This document shows positions 32,732-43,710 of a DNA stretch of 64,000 nucleotides, in pieces. Both the position numbers and the translations under genes were made by a program. The stretch comes from Seminavis robusta (taxonomy: Eukaryota; Bacillariophyta; Bacillariophyceae; Naviculales; Naviculaceae). Location: positions 1 through 64,000 of the forward strand of contig CAICTM010000004.1 in the NCBI GenBank assembly GCA_903772945.1. Reading direction: 5' to 3'. The notes under the pieces are model-generated. The model was not told the origin of the DNA. It did not search any database and saw nothing but the letters and a program-made list of their open reading frames with translations. Numbering within the stretch: position 1 is the stretch's first letter; every line of letters begins with the position of its first letter.

Positions 32732-33781
32732 CTAAGACATGAGGGATGACACTAACCGATACACACTGAGCCCCATGAGTCCCATTTTCCATGGTTCCAA
32801 CGTTGCCAGATTGGCCTGAAATAGTGCCATGGACCAACTACCGTCGGCATCTTTTCCCAATTCGATGAGAGTCCGTCCCACGTACATTATGGACATGGCA
32901 CTGCTGACACTAAAGAATTTGCTCATGACACCTCCTTGTGATTTGGTGGGCGGCATGGGGTAATCGGGCAAATCGTCCATCGTATCATCCATTGCAAATG
33001 ACGTCGTGGAGAAATCGGGAAATGACGTTCGATACTCCTTGTCGGCTTTGGCATCATCAAATCCCAATTTGTAGAATTCTTCTGCCATTTTTTGATTCTT
33101 TTCGGCCACCAGATTTCGCGATGGCAGAGGGACATGGCTGGTTGTTGTGGCCGACGCTGGCACTGTCACGGGCATCATGGATCTGACAAAAAAGACGATT
33201 AAAAAGGCAGCCAATCCCATGTGCGCATACCGTTCGTAGGGTTTTCCGACCAAGTACTGCCCCCCTGGGACTTGCTCTCGTACAATGGTTTGGAATCTCA
33301 TGGGCGCATTTTGGACAATGACTTTTGGATCGGCTCCCGCCAATAAATCCTGTCCAATGACCATGAGAAAGAGCATGACAAAGGAGAAAAGCATCATGGT
33401 TCGTGAAAATCCCAAAACGTAAATGAGCGCCAACACTGTCACGGCGAGTCCAATTCCCAACTGTTTCGGCGACACTCCAGGAGGAAGATACGCGGAAAGG
33501 CGGTTGAGAACTTGCTGAATTTGGGGATCACGCGAGGCTTGTTGCCAGTACGCTTGTGCCTGTTCGACGTAACTCGCCTTGACGAGATTTTCGGGTTTCA
33601 TGGCGACGACTTGTTGCGTGGATGTCACGTGGACCAAGTACCTTCCTCGGTCTTGTTGGAACTGGACGACAATGCCAAACTGTCCATTCATATCCTCTCT
33701 TGCCGTATTGATAATCTTGACCACGGTCGATGGTGGGTTGCTTACAAACCCAGAGGGATCCGTCTCGTTGCCGGTTGCCAT
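32732..33781 (-). CDS. Conserved-looking multi-pass membrane protein, unknown function
   Basis: A single exon of 349 residues. Residues 20-70 look like a small SH3/KOW-like barrel (NGQFGIVVQFQQDRGRYLVHV, then VAMKPENLVKA). Then come a helical linker (QAYWQQASRDPQIQQVLNRL), two adjacent membrane helices (LGIGLAVTVLALIYVLGF and TMMLFSFVMLFLMVIG), a third at about residue 195 (MGLAAFLIVFFVRSMM), and a C-terminal amphipathic pair. No catalytic motif is visible and I do not recognise the family. A soluble ligand-like module fused to membrane helices suggests a scaffold or regulator. The third helix is followed by a region (EEFYKLGFDDAKADKEY) that may be a conserved contact site. Divergent from U2AF2. 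Confidence 0.7.
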   Translation of the reverse strand: MATGNETDPSGFVSNPPSTVVKIINTAREDMNGQFGIVVQFQQDRGRYLVHVTSTQQVVAMKPENLVKASYVEQAQAYWQQASRDPQIQQVLNRLSAYLPPGVSPKQLGIGLAVTVLALIYVLGFSRTMMLFSFVMLFLMVIGQDLLAGADPKVIVQNAPMRFQTIVREQVPGGQYLVGKPYERYAHMGLAAFLIVFFVRSMMPVTVPASATTTSHVPLPSRNLVAEKNQKMAEEFYKLGFDDAKADKEYRTSFPDFSTTSFAMDDTMDDLPDYPMPPTKSQGGVMSKFFSVSSAMSIMYVGRTLIELGKDADGSWSMALFQANLATLEPWKMGLMGLSVYRLVSSLMS

Positions 33782-34258
33782 GGTAGTGCCGTACTTTTAC
33801 TCTGCTCTGCTCTGCTCTTACAATTTGAATTGGCTGCTCAGTTCGGTATCAATGACAACAAGTAAGTCTTGGTGTACGGTATGTGATAACTTATTTTGGT
33901 TGATCTCTTGGGTCTTCTACAAATGGCTGTCAAAAGCAACGAAGCAATCAGATGAAGCAATGACAGAAAGAAGGGGCAATCGTGTGGGTCGAATTCTCCT
34001 GCCTTCTCTGCCAATCTTCTCAAATCAGTCCGTCCTTCGTCCTTCGACAAATGGATCTTTTATTCCCGCACCCTCCCCAAACAACAAACAAACCCAACGT
34101 TTTCAGGCTCAGATACCCACAGCAGCTCCCACAGCTACCCATAGTAACTTCCACAAGATACTAATACAGTACTCTAGCTAGCTAGCTAGTTGATGGGATA
34201 CCGGTAGATAGAGGGTACGGCAGATCAGATAGATTGTACTACAGGTAGTGGTTACACC
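33782..34258. promoter_or_regulatory. Divergent promoter region, membrane protein / U2AF2
   Basis: 477 bp between two start codons. It contains CTAGCTAGCTAGCTAG at 34176-34191 and TACCGGTAG at 34199-34207 close to the U2AF2 start, and a TCTGC repeat near 33798-33817. No TATA box is evident. Confidence 0.4.
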
Positions 34259-36389
34259 ATGAGCGGTCGAGGGCGAGGCATCAGCAACAAACCGGCCTGG
34301 ATGACCCGCGCCGAGGGCCCTGGCGGGGACAATGGCGGCGGTGGTGGGGCTCCTCCCATGGGCGATCGATACGATGATCGAGGCCCACCCCCTCGAGATC
34401 GAGGCCCGCCTCCCAGACGAGGCTACGACGGTCCTCCCCGAGGTGGAGGTGGAGGTGGATTTGACCGAGGAGGAGGAGGTGGTGGATTTGACCGAGGTGG
34501 GCGCTACGATGATTTTCGAGATCGAGGACCACCCCGTGGCGGCGACTATCGCGGCGAACGTCGGGATTTTCATAACGATCGACGAGGACCGCCTCCTCCC
34601 CGCAGAGGAGGAGGAGATTTTGATCATCGCCGCGATAATAATAATCGACGAGGCGGCCCCATTCCCAATCACAAGAATCCAGGAACCATCTTTTTCAGGT
34701 CCTTTGAAGAAGAACAGCACTGGGTCGAAGAACGGCGGCGCAAACGCTTGGCACGCAAGAGCAAGTTTGATATCACGCCCACACCCGAACAAGCCGCGGC
34801 AGATGCCGCCATGGTGGCGCTGTCCAATCCAGCCGCCACCGACTTTGCCGGAATCAATGCCAACGATCGAAATTTCAGTGCCGTGCCACAGCAGACGCGA
34901 CATGCTCGTCGACTCTATATTGGACAGTTGCCACCCAATGTCACGGAACAAGAATTGCACGTCTTTTTTAGAGATGCCATTGACCGGGCCATTCTACCCA
35001 ATAGTCCAGGGACCGTCAATGGACAAATGCAAGAAGATCCTATCTTGTCCGTGTATATCAATCATGAACGAAAATTCTCATTCTTGGAATTCAAATCCGT
35101 CGAAATGACCACGGCCTGTATGGAATTGGATGGCATTGATATCAACGGAAAGGGAAAGGTCAAAGTCAAACGACCCAATGATTACAATCCCACCATGGCA
35201 CCCAAAGCCAATCTGGCCGCAACGCCGCAATTGGATATCAGTCGCCTCGGAATCATTAGTGGAACTGTCCCCGATGGACCCGACAAAATATTCGTTGGCG
35301 GACTTCACTACCACTTGTCGGCTGATCAAGTCCTAGAACTGTTGCAAGCCTTTGGGAAAGTCAAGGCGTTCCATCTCGTCAAAAATGACCCTGATAGCGA
35401 AACCAGCAAGGGATATTGCTTTGTCGAATACATTGACCCTGCCGCAACCAATTTGGCCGTGCAGGGATTGAATGGGATGGATCTAGGAGGAGGAAAAATG
35501 TTAACAGCAAGAGGTATGTACATGACTATATTATTTCAGTTGCATCACTTTTGCGTTTGTGGCTGACTGATCATTTCGTTTTTGCGTTTTTTACTAAAAA
35601 TGGCAATCCAGTGGCTGGTGAACGTGGTGGGCAGGCACCTTCCATGTTGTCGCCACAAGCGGATGTCATGGATGCCGCTGTGTCTCCGGCGGCCAGTGGT
35701 GGAAACCTTCCCCCCAACGCCAATATTGTTCATGGATACGATATTGAGCTACTGGTGGATGCGGCCATGGGAAAAAGACCCATGCCAACCGCTCCCATGT
35801 ACCTGGATAGTTTCGGAATGCCCCTCACTCGGCTGGCTCCCACTCCATTCGCAGCAGCACCGGCGCCACAGCCACCATCCACTCCGCAGGAAAGAAAGCC
35901 ATCAGCCCTGGATATTGCCAATGCCGCATTGGCAGCCATATCAGGCACTCCTGGGGCTCCTTCGCCAGGACAAGCGCCACCACCACCAGTGTCTAGGATT
36001 CTGGTCTTGTCGAACATGGTCACGGAGGAGGATTTGGCATCGGATGACGATTACAATGGATTATGCGACGAAGTACGTGAGGAATGCATGAAGTTTGGTC
36101 GCCTCCATGGAATGCAAATTCCTCGACGGGCAGATGGGACTGTTCAGCCCAGCGCCATTCTCAAGATCTTCTTGGAGTATGCCTCTGTTCGGGATGCCCA
36201 AGCTGCCGAGAATGAGCTGAAGGGGCGCAAGTTTGGTAATAATGTCGTGCAGGTAGGTACTTCTGATCGGGCAATGGTTGGTTTGCTGGAAATTGAAGCT
36301 GCAAGCACGATCTCACGCTTTTGGCTTTCTTCTGTTGGTAGACGAGTTTCTTCTCTGAATCGGAGTATGCAGCTGGGAGATTGAATTAG
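34259..36389 (+). CDS. U2AF2: Splicing factor U2AF large subunit, RGG-type N-terminus
   Basis: Three exons: 34259-35513, 35612-36252 and 36342-36389 (introns 98 and 89 bp), 647 residues; the last exon encodes only TSFFSESEYAAGRLN, the normal C-terminal helix of the third RRM. U2AF65 binds the polypyrimidine tract and recruits U2 snRNP. Domains: residues 1-140, Gly/Arg/Pro/Asp-rich with many RGG and RGPP words in place of the usual RS domain; about 165-195, the ligand helix for U2AF35 (RKSKFDITPTPEQAAADAA), with Phe where the conserved Trp sits; RRM1 (RLYIGQLPPNVTEQELHVFF); RRM2 (KIFVGGLHYHLSADQVLELL and GYCFVEY); a long Ala/Pro linker; and the UHM-type RRM3 (RILVLSNMV, VREECMKFGRL). A scrap of its RRM1-RRM2 linker is duplicated 1.9 kb downstream. 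Confidence 0.92.
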
Positions 36390-37129
36390 GAAATGACGAT
36401 ACATGTTTCATGCTTGTGTAACGGTGCGATATGTCTGTAAAAAGGAAGCTGATGCAAGAACGAGTTGAGCGGCGGGACCGCAATCAGGACGCTTTGGTTT
36501 GAATGTTGATGTGTGGCTTGGGTTGGGCATTTCACCTGGGGAACTTTTGCTTTCTTTCGCTCTTTTCCTTCGCGCGCGCGACAGATGATGAAAGTGGTGG
36601 AGACGGAGATAAAGAGAGGAGGTCTTACGAAACTTACCCTAATCACGCCCAGACTCGGACTCTTGTCCGTTGTTGGCCGCCTCGTTGCTAATCATTTTGT
36701 GTGAACATTTTTCTAGCCGCGGGCAGCAGCAGCTGTGAGGTGATCCTTCCTTTTACAGGAGGCTGCCTGTGCTGTTGCTCGCGGTACAGCTCTTTTCCTC
36801 CTACTACTTTTTTATCGCTGAAAGCAGTGGGTGCGGAAGCTTAGCGGATGAGGCAAATCATCAGCCATTGTTCGCTTATTGTCGAATGATTGCTTGATCT
36901 GACACAGTTTGCGTTCCCTCCATGCGCAGCCATGACGTCTTCCCCTTTTCTCACGTGATTCGTCTGCTCAGCCATTTCTTTCTGGTACGCTTTGTCATTA
37001 GCCGACTAGCGTTGGGTTGCAGCGGGTCTTCTGCTTCCGCACTGACCCTTGATGTCTTGGTCGTCCCATCATCTTCACTACTGGAGGCAAGTATTGAGCT
37101 GTGGAGGGTACCGGTATCGTTGAGGTACG
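36390..37129. other. Intergenic
   Basis: No gene is visible; C/T-rich and G/A-rich patches and a CGCGCGCG run at about 36573. Confidence 0.45.
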
Positions 37130-37348
37130 ATGTCAAGGGAACGTCGAAGTCAAACAACCCAATGATTACAATCTCGCTGCAACTCTGCAATTGGATATCA
37201 GTCGCCTAAGAATCATTAGTGGAACTGTCCCTGACGGACCTGACAAACTCTTCGTAGGAGGACTTCACTACCATTTTGAGTAGCAGTCCATCCGTCCCGA
37301 TGGACCCGACAAACTCTGCTTGCATCTCGTGGAGGATCAAGTCCTAGA
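37130..37348 (+). pseudogene. Duplicated fragment of U2AF2
   Basis: 37130-37275 matches exon 1 of the neighbouring U2AF2 gene from about 35138 to 35320: the codons for VEVKQPNDYN, LQLDISRLRIISGTV and PDGPDKLFVGGLHYH are recognisable, with a 15-bp gap and scattered changes. A second, shorter match follows at about 37294-37348 (GATGGACCCGACAAA and GATCAAGTCCTAGA). There is an in-frame stop between them. It is a local partial duplication, already decayed, and not a processed copy, since it covers only one exon. Confidence 0.85.
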
Positions 37349-37363
37349 TCATTGTACAGAGCC

Positions 37364-37551
37364 CTGTCTAGAAATGGCCCAACAGGGAGAATTCTCACTG
37401 TTACTTTCGGCCAAAAGCTCTTGGAGAATTGAGTCCAGTCCCTCCAGCCTTCAGCGAACCAGCATGAAAAAAGAAACGGTCCGATGCTAGGGTTATCAAC
37501 AAGCATTCTCCCTGTTGGGCCCATTCTCCCTGTTGGGCCGTTCCTAGCTGT
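37364..37551. mobile_element. 180-bp MITE-like element with 25-bp terminal inverted repeats
   Basis: 37368-37392 and 37523-37547 are inverted copies of a 25-bp end, with two mismatches, both starting CTAG and sharing GGCCCAACAGGGAGAAT. The 4 bp CTGT flank both ends (37364-37367 and 37548-37551) as a candidate target duplication. An extra copy of the inner 17 bp lies just inside the right end (about 37504-37520). It codes for nothing. Size and structure fit a miniature inverted-repeat transposable element. Confidence 0.75.
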
Positions 37552-37742
37552 AGTATAGATAGAATTCGTTATGTTTATCAATGTGTAATTGTCTACTTTT
37601 AAATGAAGAATGCAACAATTGGAAGGAGTGCAAACAGCTCGGGATGGATTTGCTGGGTCCCCGGCGCTTTAAGGAGGAGCGCCTTTTATTTTTTGCGTGG
37701 TTTTGGGAATGACAAAAGCGCCACTGCTCTTGCTAGCTAGCA

Positions 37743-39546
37743 CTAGTGATCGTCCATTTCCGAGGAATCCACTTTTCTTAAAGCTTCCACCTCGTTTTCC
37801 AAGTCCTCATCATCCACAATGCTGTGCACGGCACTCTCGTGGCCGCAAAACATGGTGGTCTCGCCTCGTATCCAGATAAGAGCCGTCACAACCGAGGAGC
37901 ACATGACCGAGATACCCATCCAGGTAAAGGCTTTGTGATAGTCAAATTCCCGAAACATGACACTGAAGATGACGGCACCAACGTTTCCTCCAGCTCCCAC
38001 AATCCCACATACAGCCCCATCATAGCGTTTTTCCACATACGGTACAATTCCGTACGTGGATCCTTCGGCTGCTTGCACAAAGAGCGAAAAGCAGACCAAG
38101 GTGATGATTCCTCCTGCCAGACTTGTGGAACTGGCAAATATGAGAACGAGAGCTCCTTCCATGGCCAACATAATGGCCTGCGTGTACAGTCGTCCCCGCA
38201 TTCCATAACGTGCATTGGCATGGTCGCTGATAAATCCCCCGACTCCGCGGGCAAACAGATTCATCCATCCGAAAATGGATGCAATGGCTGCGGCCGATTC
38301 GGTGGATACCCCGAATTCATCCTTAAAGTAGAGTGCCGAAGCCGAGTTCATTGCCAATTCGACTCCAAAGCAGCAGGCGTATTGGATAAAGAGCAACCAA
38401 GTGGCTGGATTGGAACAGGCAGCAGCAAACGCAGTCGTAATTTGTACTTCATGTTTGGCTCCGTTCTTTAACAATTCATGTGTGTTTCCCTTGGGATAAT
38501 CATCGCTGATGAAGTAAATGACAACCCCAGTGATAAATGCGACAATGGCGGGTACAAGCGAGACATATCTCCAGGCATATTCACTGCGATGTGAAATGAA
38601 AAGAAGTAGGCGTGTGATATAGTTAGTTGAATGCCAGTCAGTCAAGAGAGATCCTGATAACGCAAACAACTAACTCGATCGTCGAACCTACCTTGGATTG
38701 TCGGTGCCACTAAAGATGGCCTTGAAGAGAGGGAAGAGGAACGATCCCACAATGAGTTGTGTGACTCCTGCGCCCAGGTTTCCCCAACCAGCCGTCACTG
38801 CATAGTATCCAGTCAAAACAAGAAATGGAATGGGATGAGTGAGCGACTAGTTGGCTGCGAAAAAGTGAGTTTGTCCGGGGTACAGTACTACCGCTGCTCA
38901 CTTCACTTACGTGCGTTGGCTGTCCCCACAACCTCCTTGGTGAACATGGAGGTCGACCAGTACTGGCACATGATGAAGCTACCTCCGGCAATCCCGATAA
39001 AGACTCTCAAGATGATCAAGTCTCGTGCATTCTGGATGACTCCAGTGCATGCTGCAGGGATGGCCGCAATACACAGCACCACCGCAAACAGGACCCGGCT
39101 CCCAAACTTGTCGCATAGTGGTCCCTGTTAGTCATACGGTTAGAGAGAGACAGAGGGAACGAGTGAGGATGACATGTCATCTTTGTGTCTGTACTGAGCT
39201 GTGCAGTATATATCGCACTTACCAGAATCAATCGAACAAAGATCACCGCAGCAAAGTTGGCAATGGTGGAATTCCAAATCTCCCGCTTGGTAATGTCCAA
39301 GTCTTCCCGAATCTCACTGAGCAATGGGACGATTGCAAACCAGATAAAAAAGGCAATAAAGAATCCCCACCAACTGCAATGAAATGCCCTCATGTGCGGT
39401 CGACTAAAGCTGCACAGTCGAATCTCCGTGGCTTTGTCATCTTGCTCCGGATCAATCTCCAAGTCGTAGTGGGCATACTTCTTCCAATTGCTTGCAGCTC
39501 CAGAATCAATCTCTGTCGCGCGGCTATTCTTGCGGCTGCTAACCAT
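37743..39546 (-). CDS. NRT2: High-affinity nitrate/nitrite transporter NRT2
   Basis: Four exons: 39546-39223, 39124-38911, 38797-38692 and 38583-37743 (introns 98, 113 and 108 bp, all GT-AG and in phase), 494 residues. A major-facilitator transporter of the nitrate-nitrite porter family in the plasma membrane, bringing nitrate into the cell with protons or sodium. The N-terminus before the first helix carries FHCSWWGFFIAFFIWFAIVP. The two family signatures are present: GIAGGSFIMCQYWSTSMF in helix 5 and AGWGNLGAGVTQLIVG in the region of helix 10-11 of the usual description. Twelve hydrophobic segments can be counted across the spliced protein. The C-terminal tail is acidic (DDEDLENEVEALRK). 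Length agrees with the family (about 480-530). Exon borders are inferred from homologous order of motifs. Confidence 0.92.
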
Positions 39547-40590
39547 GGTTATTATTATAGCTTGTCTTTCTGATCTTTCTTTCGTTTGGTTAGAGAAATA
39601 ATGATTAGACTTGTGGTCGAAGGTGGATCTGGAATCTGATGAGAGCGGCTTCTGCAGGAGTTTGAAGTTTGAGGACAATAAGCAGGGTCATTGACTCGGT
39701 GTCACCCGGTCGATGGTCAAGCTCCTCTGCCGCCGAGTGTCGTAATTCCGGAACATTGTTGAAAGGTGGTTCCCCTTTCCAGAGTTCGGAGAAGCTTATT
39801 AAAATAAACACCTAAGTATTTCAGGACATCAAAGAAGGAAACTTTCCATGACAAAAGAAGTTTTTAAGCTCCTCCGGAGTTTGTGGGCTTTGTGGGTGGA
39901 TTCAGCAGCTTTTCACCAATGATAGAGCTTGATAGTTTTGGCTAGTCTTTTCTTTGGCCTTGAACGGCTTTTGTGTCTTTCGGTTGCTTCTGAAGAACAA
40001 GATCATTAACAATCGGCAAGTGGACTTGACTTTAATCATTGAGAAGACTTGAAAGGCTACATGTATTGCGAGAACTCTAACATTGTGAGAACCCATGGGT
40101 CGATCATGCCATCATGATCGGTCAACGGTCAAGGCATCTTTGCGTAGCGCTCAACATGCAACGACCAACAAACCCACAGCATTCGAGCTACATAGTTAGC
40201 ACTACGAGTAGTAGCCACTAAGTAGTGGCCAGAGGGTACGAGTAGTTTCTGGCGTATTCTTCTTCAGCGGGTAGTACATGTACTACCAGTACCTCCTGCC
40301 AATAATGTCAAGACCGAGAGTGCAGAGAGCCTGGAAATCGATGCACTGTAGCACCTTTCTCCTGCTACCTCTAGCTAGACCAGTACTCTAAGAAGTTTCC
40401 TTGCTTCCCAGCCAACGATTGGAAGGACTGAACTAGACTGAAGCTCTCACGGATGGTTTGCTTTGGCTCGCGACGATAAGGAACAGCCGCGTGAGAACCG
40501 GAGACGTTGGTGGTTGGTGGACACCGCCTACCGGTATGACAGTACAGTGTGGTACAGTCGTACCCATAGCATCCTTCCGTGCTGATGGAA

Positions 40591-40680
40591 TGATTCGATT
40601 CGATTCGATTCGATTCGATTCGAATCGATTCGATTCGATTCGATTCGATTCGACTGAATCGAATCATTCAATCAGTCGAA
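40591..40680. repeat. (GATTC)n microsatellite with inverted halves
   Basis: About a dozen GATTC units, interrupted once by GAATC, then ACTGAATCGAATCATTC on the far side, so the tract can fold back on itself. Confidence 0.9.
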
Positions 40681-40752
40681 TCATTCGATACCGAAAGTTG
40701 ATGGACAGGAAAAAACACATGCAAATTTTGCCCAAGCCATGGCCGAACTAGA

Positions 40753-40774
40753 CTAGCTACCGTACGGTAGCTAG
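40753..40774. repeat. 22-bp perfect palindrome
   Basis: CTAGCTACCGT followed at once by its reverse complement. It combines the two words (CTAG-CTA and ACCG-type) that recur in this window's intergenic DNA. Confidence 0.9.
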
Positions 40775-41839
40775 TAGCTAGCACTGACAAAAACGCCTCC
40801 ATTGAGAGGAGAGCTGCAAGTCAAGAGCACGCGGCTACGCATCAGTGAATGACAAAACGCAATCTTGGGACAGGGGTCTATTGGCCAGCTCTGCAGCGGT
40901 CTATGAGAGTCAACAACAAGCGTCATCATGGTACCGGTATCATCGTTGGATGTGGCAGTAGACCCACGTGTGAATACGAGGAGCGAGAAGGCTAGCAGCA
41001 AAGGTCAGCATCCAATTTGGAACAGCTCCAGCAAGACTCATCTAACCCTCAGCCATCAGCACCCATCACCAGCGCAGCCCATCGTCCCCATCCTGGGCTG
41101 CCACCACTCTAGGTCCAGCCTACGCCTGGAAGTTTTTTGTACAATACCACTGGTAGACCAGCAGTCATGTCAGCGCCCTATGCATTGGTACTCGTAGCCT
41201 TGAAATATCCATCTGAAGTGCTAGCTAGAGCTAGCTAGTCTACTCAGTATGTACACGCCAAGTGACGCAATTATTAATGGGTGTGACTGCCACTTGGTTG
41301 ACTCAGGGCAGTCCAGCCAATCAGAACAACTGACTCATGGCATGTTATCCCCAGCAGTAAAAGCTCCAAGTTTATTCAATATTTTCATACTGATTATACA
41401 AAAGGATGCTAAGGCTACTTGTTAGAGCTAGCGGTTGACTGAGGTAGCAACGTGCTCTTCTGATTGGCCAAGTGCTGGAAGCAATCCTTCAACGTTTGTG
41501 CTTCAACGAAAACACAAAAACGCCACCCATCACGCCATCATCCATCATAGCTGAAGCCCAAGTTGAACTGCAACAAGAAAGAAGCAGACCAACCAACCTC
41601 ACCCATCCAAAAGCGCAACCAAAAAGCTATCCCTGTGGAGCCACTGCAGCCTCGGCGCTTTATCGTTCACTGAATAGTCTAGAGCTGCTTTGAGAATCGA
41701 ATCCATTGAATCTTTTAATAAAATAGAATTCCCACAACCACAGGGCCAACAAAAAAGTCCAATCGAATCGAGTCGAGTCTACCGTCGGGAAGTCATTCCT
41801 TATTATCCATCTCGTCCCATTCCTTCACTATACGCACTG

Positions 41840-43463
41840 ATGAAGTTCTCTATCCTGGCAATAGCTGCTGCACTGGCGCAGCCATCCTTAGCCTTCCAGA
41901 GCAACAGCTTTGCAAGGTATCACAGCAGACATACCTTTCTGGCTGCTTCCACTTTTTCGAAAACGGGAGAAGCTGCTGCTGCAGCGGCTGACCCGGGCCC
42001 TCCTAGGCCCAACAACTCGCTGCAATCGGTCAGTGACAACCATAACAACCAGCAAAATGGTAGATCCAGTGAAGAGATTGAAGCAGAATTATCTAGTGGC
42101 AAGGTCTTGGAGGGTGGAAAAGTCATTGACTTTGAATCCGTCAAGGGACCTTCCCGTGCCGAACAGGCGTTGTTAGAAGCACGGCAACTAGTACTCAGCA
42201 AAGGCGCTGCTGCCACAACTAGTGCTGGCATGCTTGGAATCAACAGCGACGTGATTTCAGAAGTAGGCCATGAATTGGGCAAATTTGCATCTGCTCGGGA
42301 TGTTCAAAAATGTGCGTCTTATCTGCGATCCCAGGCACCTGCTGGTCTGTTGAAAGATAATACCGAGGAACCCGTAGTTTTCGACGAAAAGGACAAGGTC
42401 ATCTTCCAAAAGATTATGGATAAAGCATATGAAGAATCTGGAGAAGTTACCGGAGCCTTTGCCAAGACATTCTACATGGGTACCATGCTGTTACCGGAAG
42501 AAGCACGGGAAGCCATCTGGGCCGTCTATGTCTGGTGCCGACGAACCGACGAAATCGTTGATGCGCCACGGGAGGACGATCAGGAAATGTTAAATGATTT
42601 GAGTTCTTGGGAAATGCGACTCGAAAAGCTGTGGGACGAAGGAGCTGTCGTAGACGTCTACGATTTGTGTCTATTGGATATTCGAGTCAAGTATCCAAAC
42701 ATGTCTATTACACCCTATATGGATATGATTCGAGGAATGTTGATGGACGTACCAGAGCTAGGACAAGATCGATATGATACCTTTGATGAATTGCACTTGT
42801 ACTGTTACCGAGTAGCGGGAACGGTCGGCTTGATGAGTCTACCCATTTTCGGAACCGCTCCTGGAATCACCTATGACCAAGCAAGGTACGTGTTGTTCCC
42901 GCAGACCATGATGTATGCAAAGCCACAGATACATATTATGAGGTCATGCTCAGTTGTTGATAAATGCTTTCGTTGCCTTTCTGCATGTACACAGGGAGCC
43001 CGCTCTATCATTAGGTGTTGCCTTTCAACTAACTAACATTCTGAGAGATGTCGGCGAGGACGCTGTGCAAAGAGGCAGAGTCTACCTGCCAAGAGAAGAC
43101 ATGGCGAGGTTCGGTGTGACTGAAGATCAAATCTTTGAACAACGAGTGGACGAAAACTATGTCAATATGATGAAGTACGAAATCGAGAAAGCAAAGATGT
43201 ACTACGAACGTGCAAGAAGAGGTGTCTTTATGCTGGCCCCGGAAAGTCGACTGCCAGTGCAAAGCTCTCTCGATGCGTATGGACGAATCTTGGACAAGAT
43301 TGTGGCCAATGGATACGATTCCCTGACAACACGAGCCTACGTGGACAAGTGGGAGAAACTATCCATTATCCCTTCTTCATGGTACAGGACAATGGACATC
43401 TCGCGACAGTTTCCTCTGCCAGGTGATCAACCAGTGCCTTCACTGTTTGAAGCCCAATCTTAG
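41840..43463 (+). CDS. PSY: Phytoene synthase
   Basis: Two exons: 41840-42885 and 42995-43463 (109-bp intron, GTACGT...TACACAG) joining TYDQAR to EPALSLGVAF; 504 residues. The enzyme condenses two geranylgeranyl diphosphates to 15-cis-phytoene, the entry step to fucoxanthin and other carotenoids, in the plastid. The start ATG is chosen because it gives a secretory leader (ILAIAAALAQPSLAFQS) with a cleavage-site Phe of the diatom plastid-targeting type. After a variable 140-residue region, the squalene/phytoene synthase fold begins: FAKTFYMGTMLLP, the first Asp-rich helix VWCRRTDEIVDAP, YCYRVAGTVGLM, and the second Asp-rich motif QLTNILRDVGEDAVQRGRVYLP. Catalytic Asp residues in both motifs are intact. 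C-terminal helices are complete. Confidence 0.95.
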
Positions 43464-43710
43464 GCAGCCAATGTCCTCTTCCTCCGATTCGGTGCATCTT
43501 GCACGAGCATCACCCAATCCACTAACACCACAGCACCACACTTCGAGACTGGCGAGTAGATCGTCGCCATGTCTCATCCTGCACAGTACCTCATCATCAA
43601 CAACATACCATAGACGCTATGTACAAGAGGATGCTACTAGCATTCTCAGTTGCATCCATTTGTCAATGTTTGCTTACTTTTAAAAGAAAACTATGAGAAT
43701 AAGCTTCGCA

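Larger units (their letters stand above)
39547..41839. other. 2.3-kb intergenic region between NRT2 and PSY
   Basis: No gene is supported. It holds the divergent NRT2 and phytoene synthase promoters, the GATTC microsatellite (40591-40680) and a 22-bp perfect palindrome (40753-40774). A further CGAATCGAGTCGAGTC word lies at about 41764, 75 bp before the PSY start codon. CTAGCTAG occurs at about 41221-41240. Confidence 0.5.
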
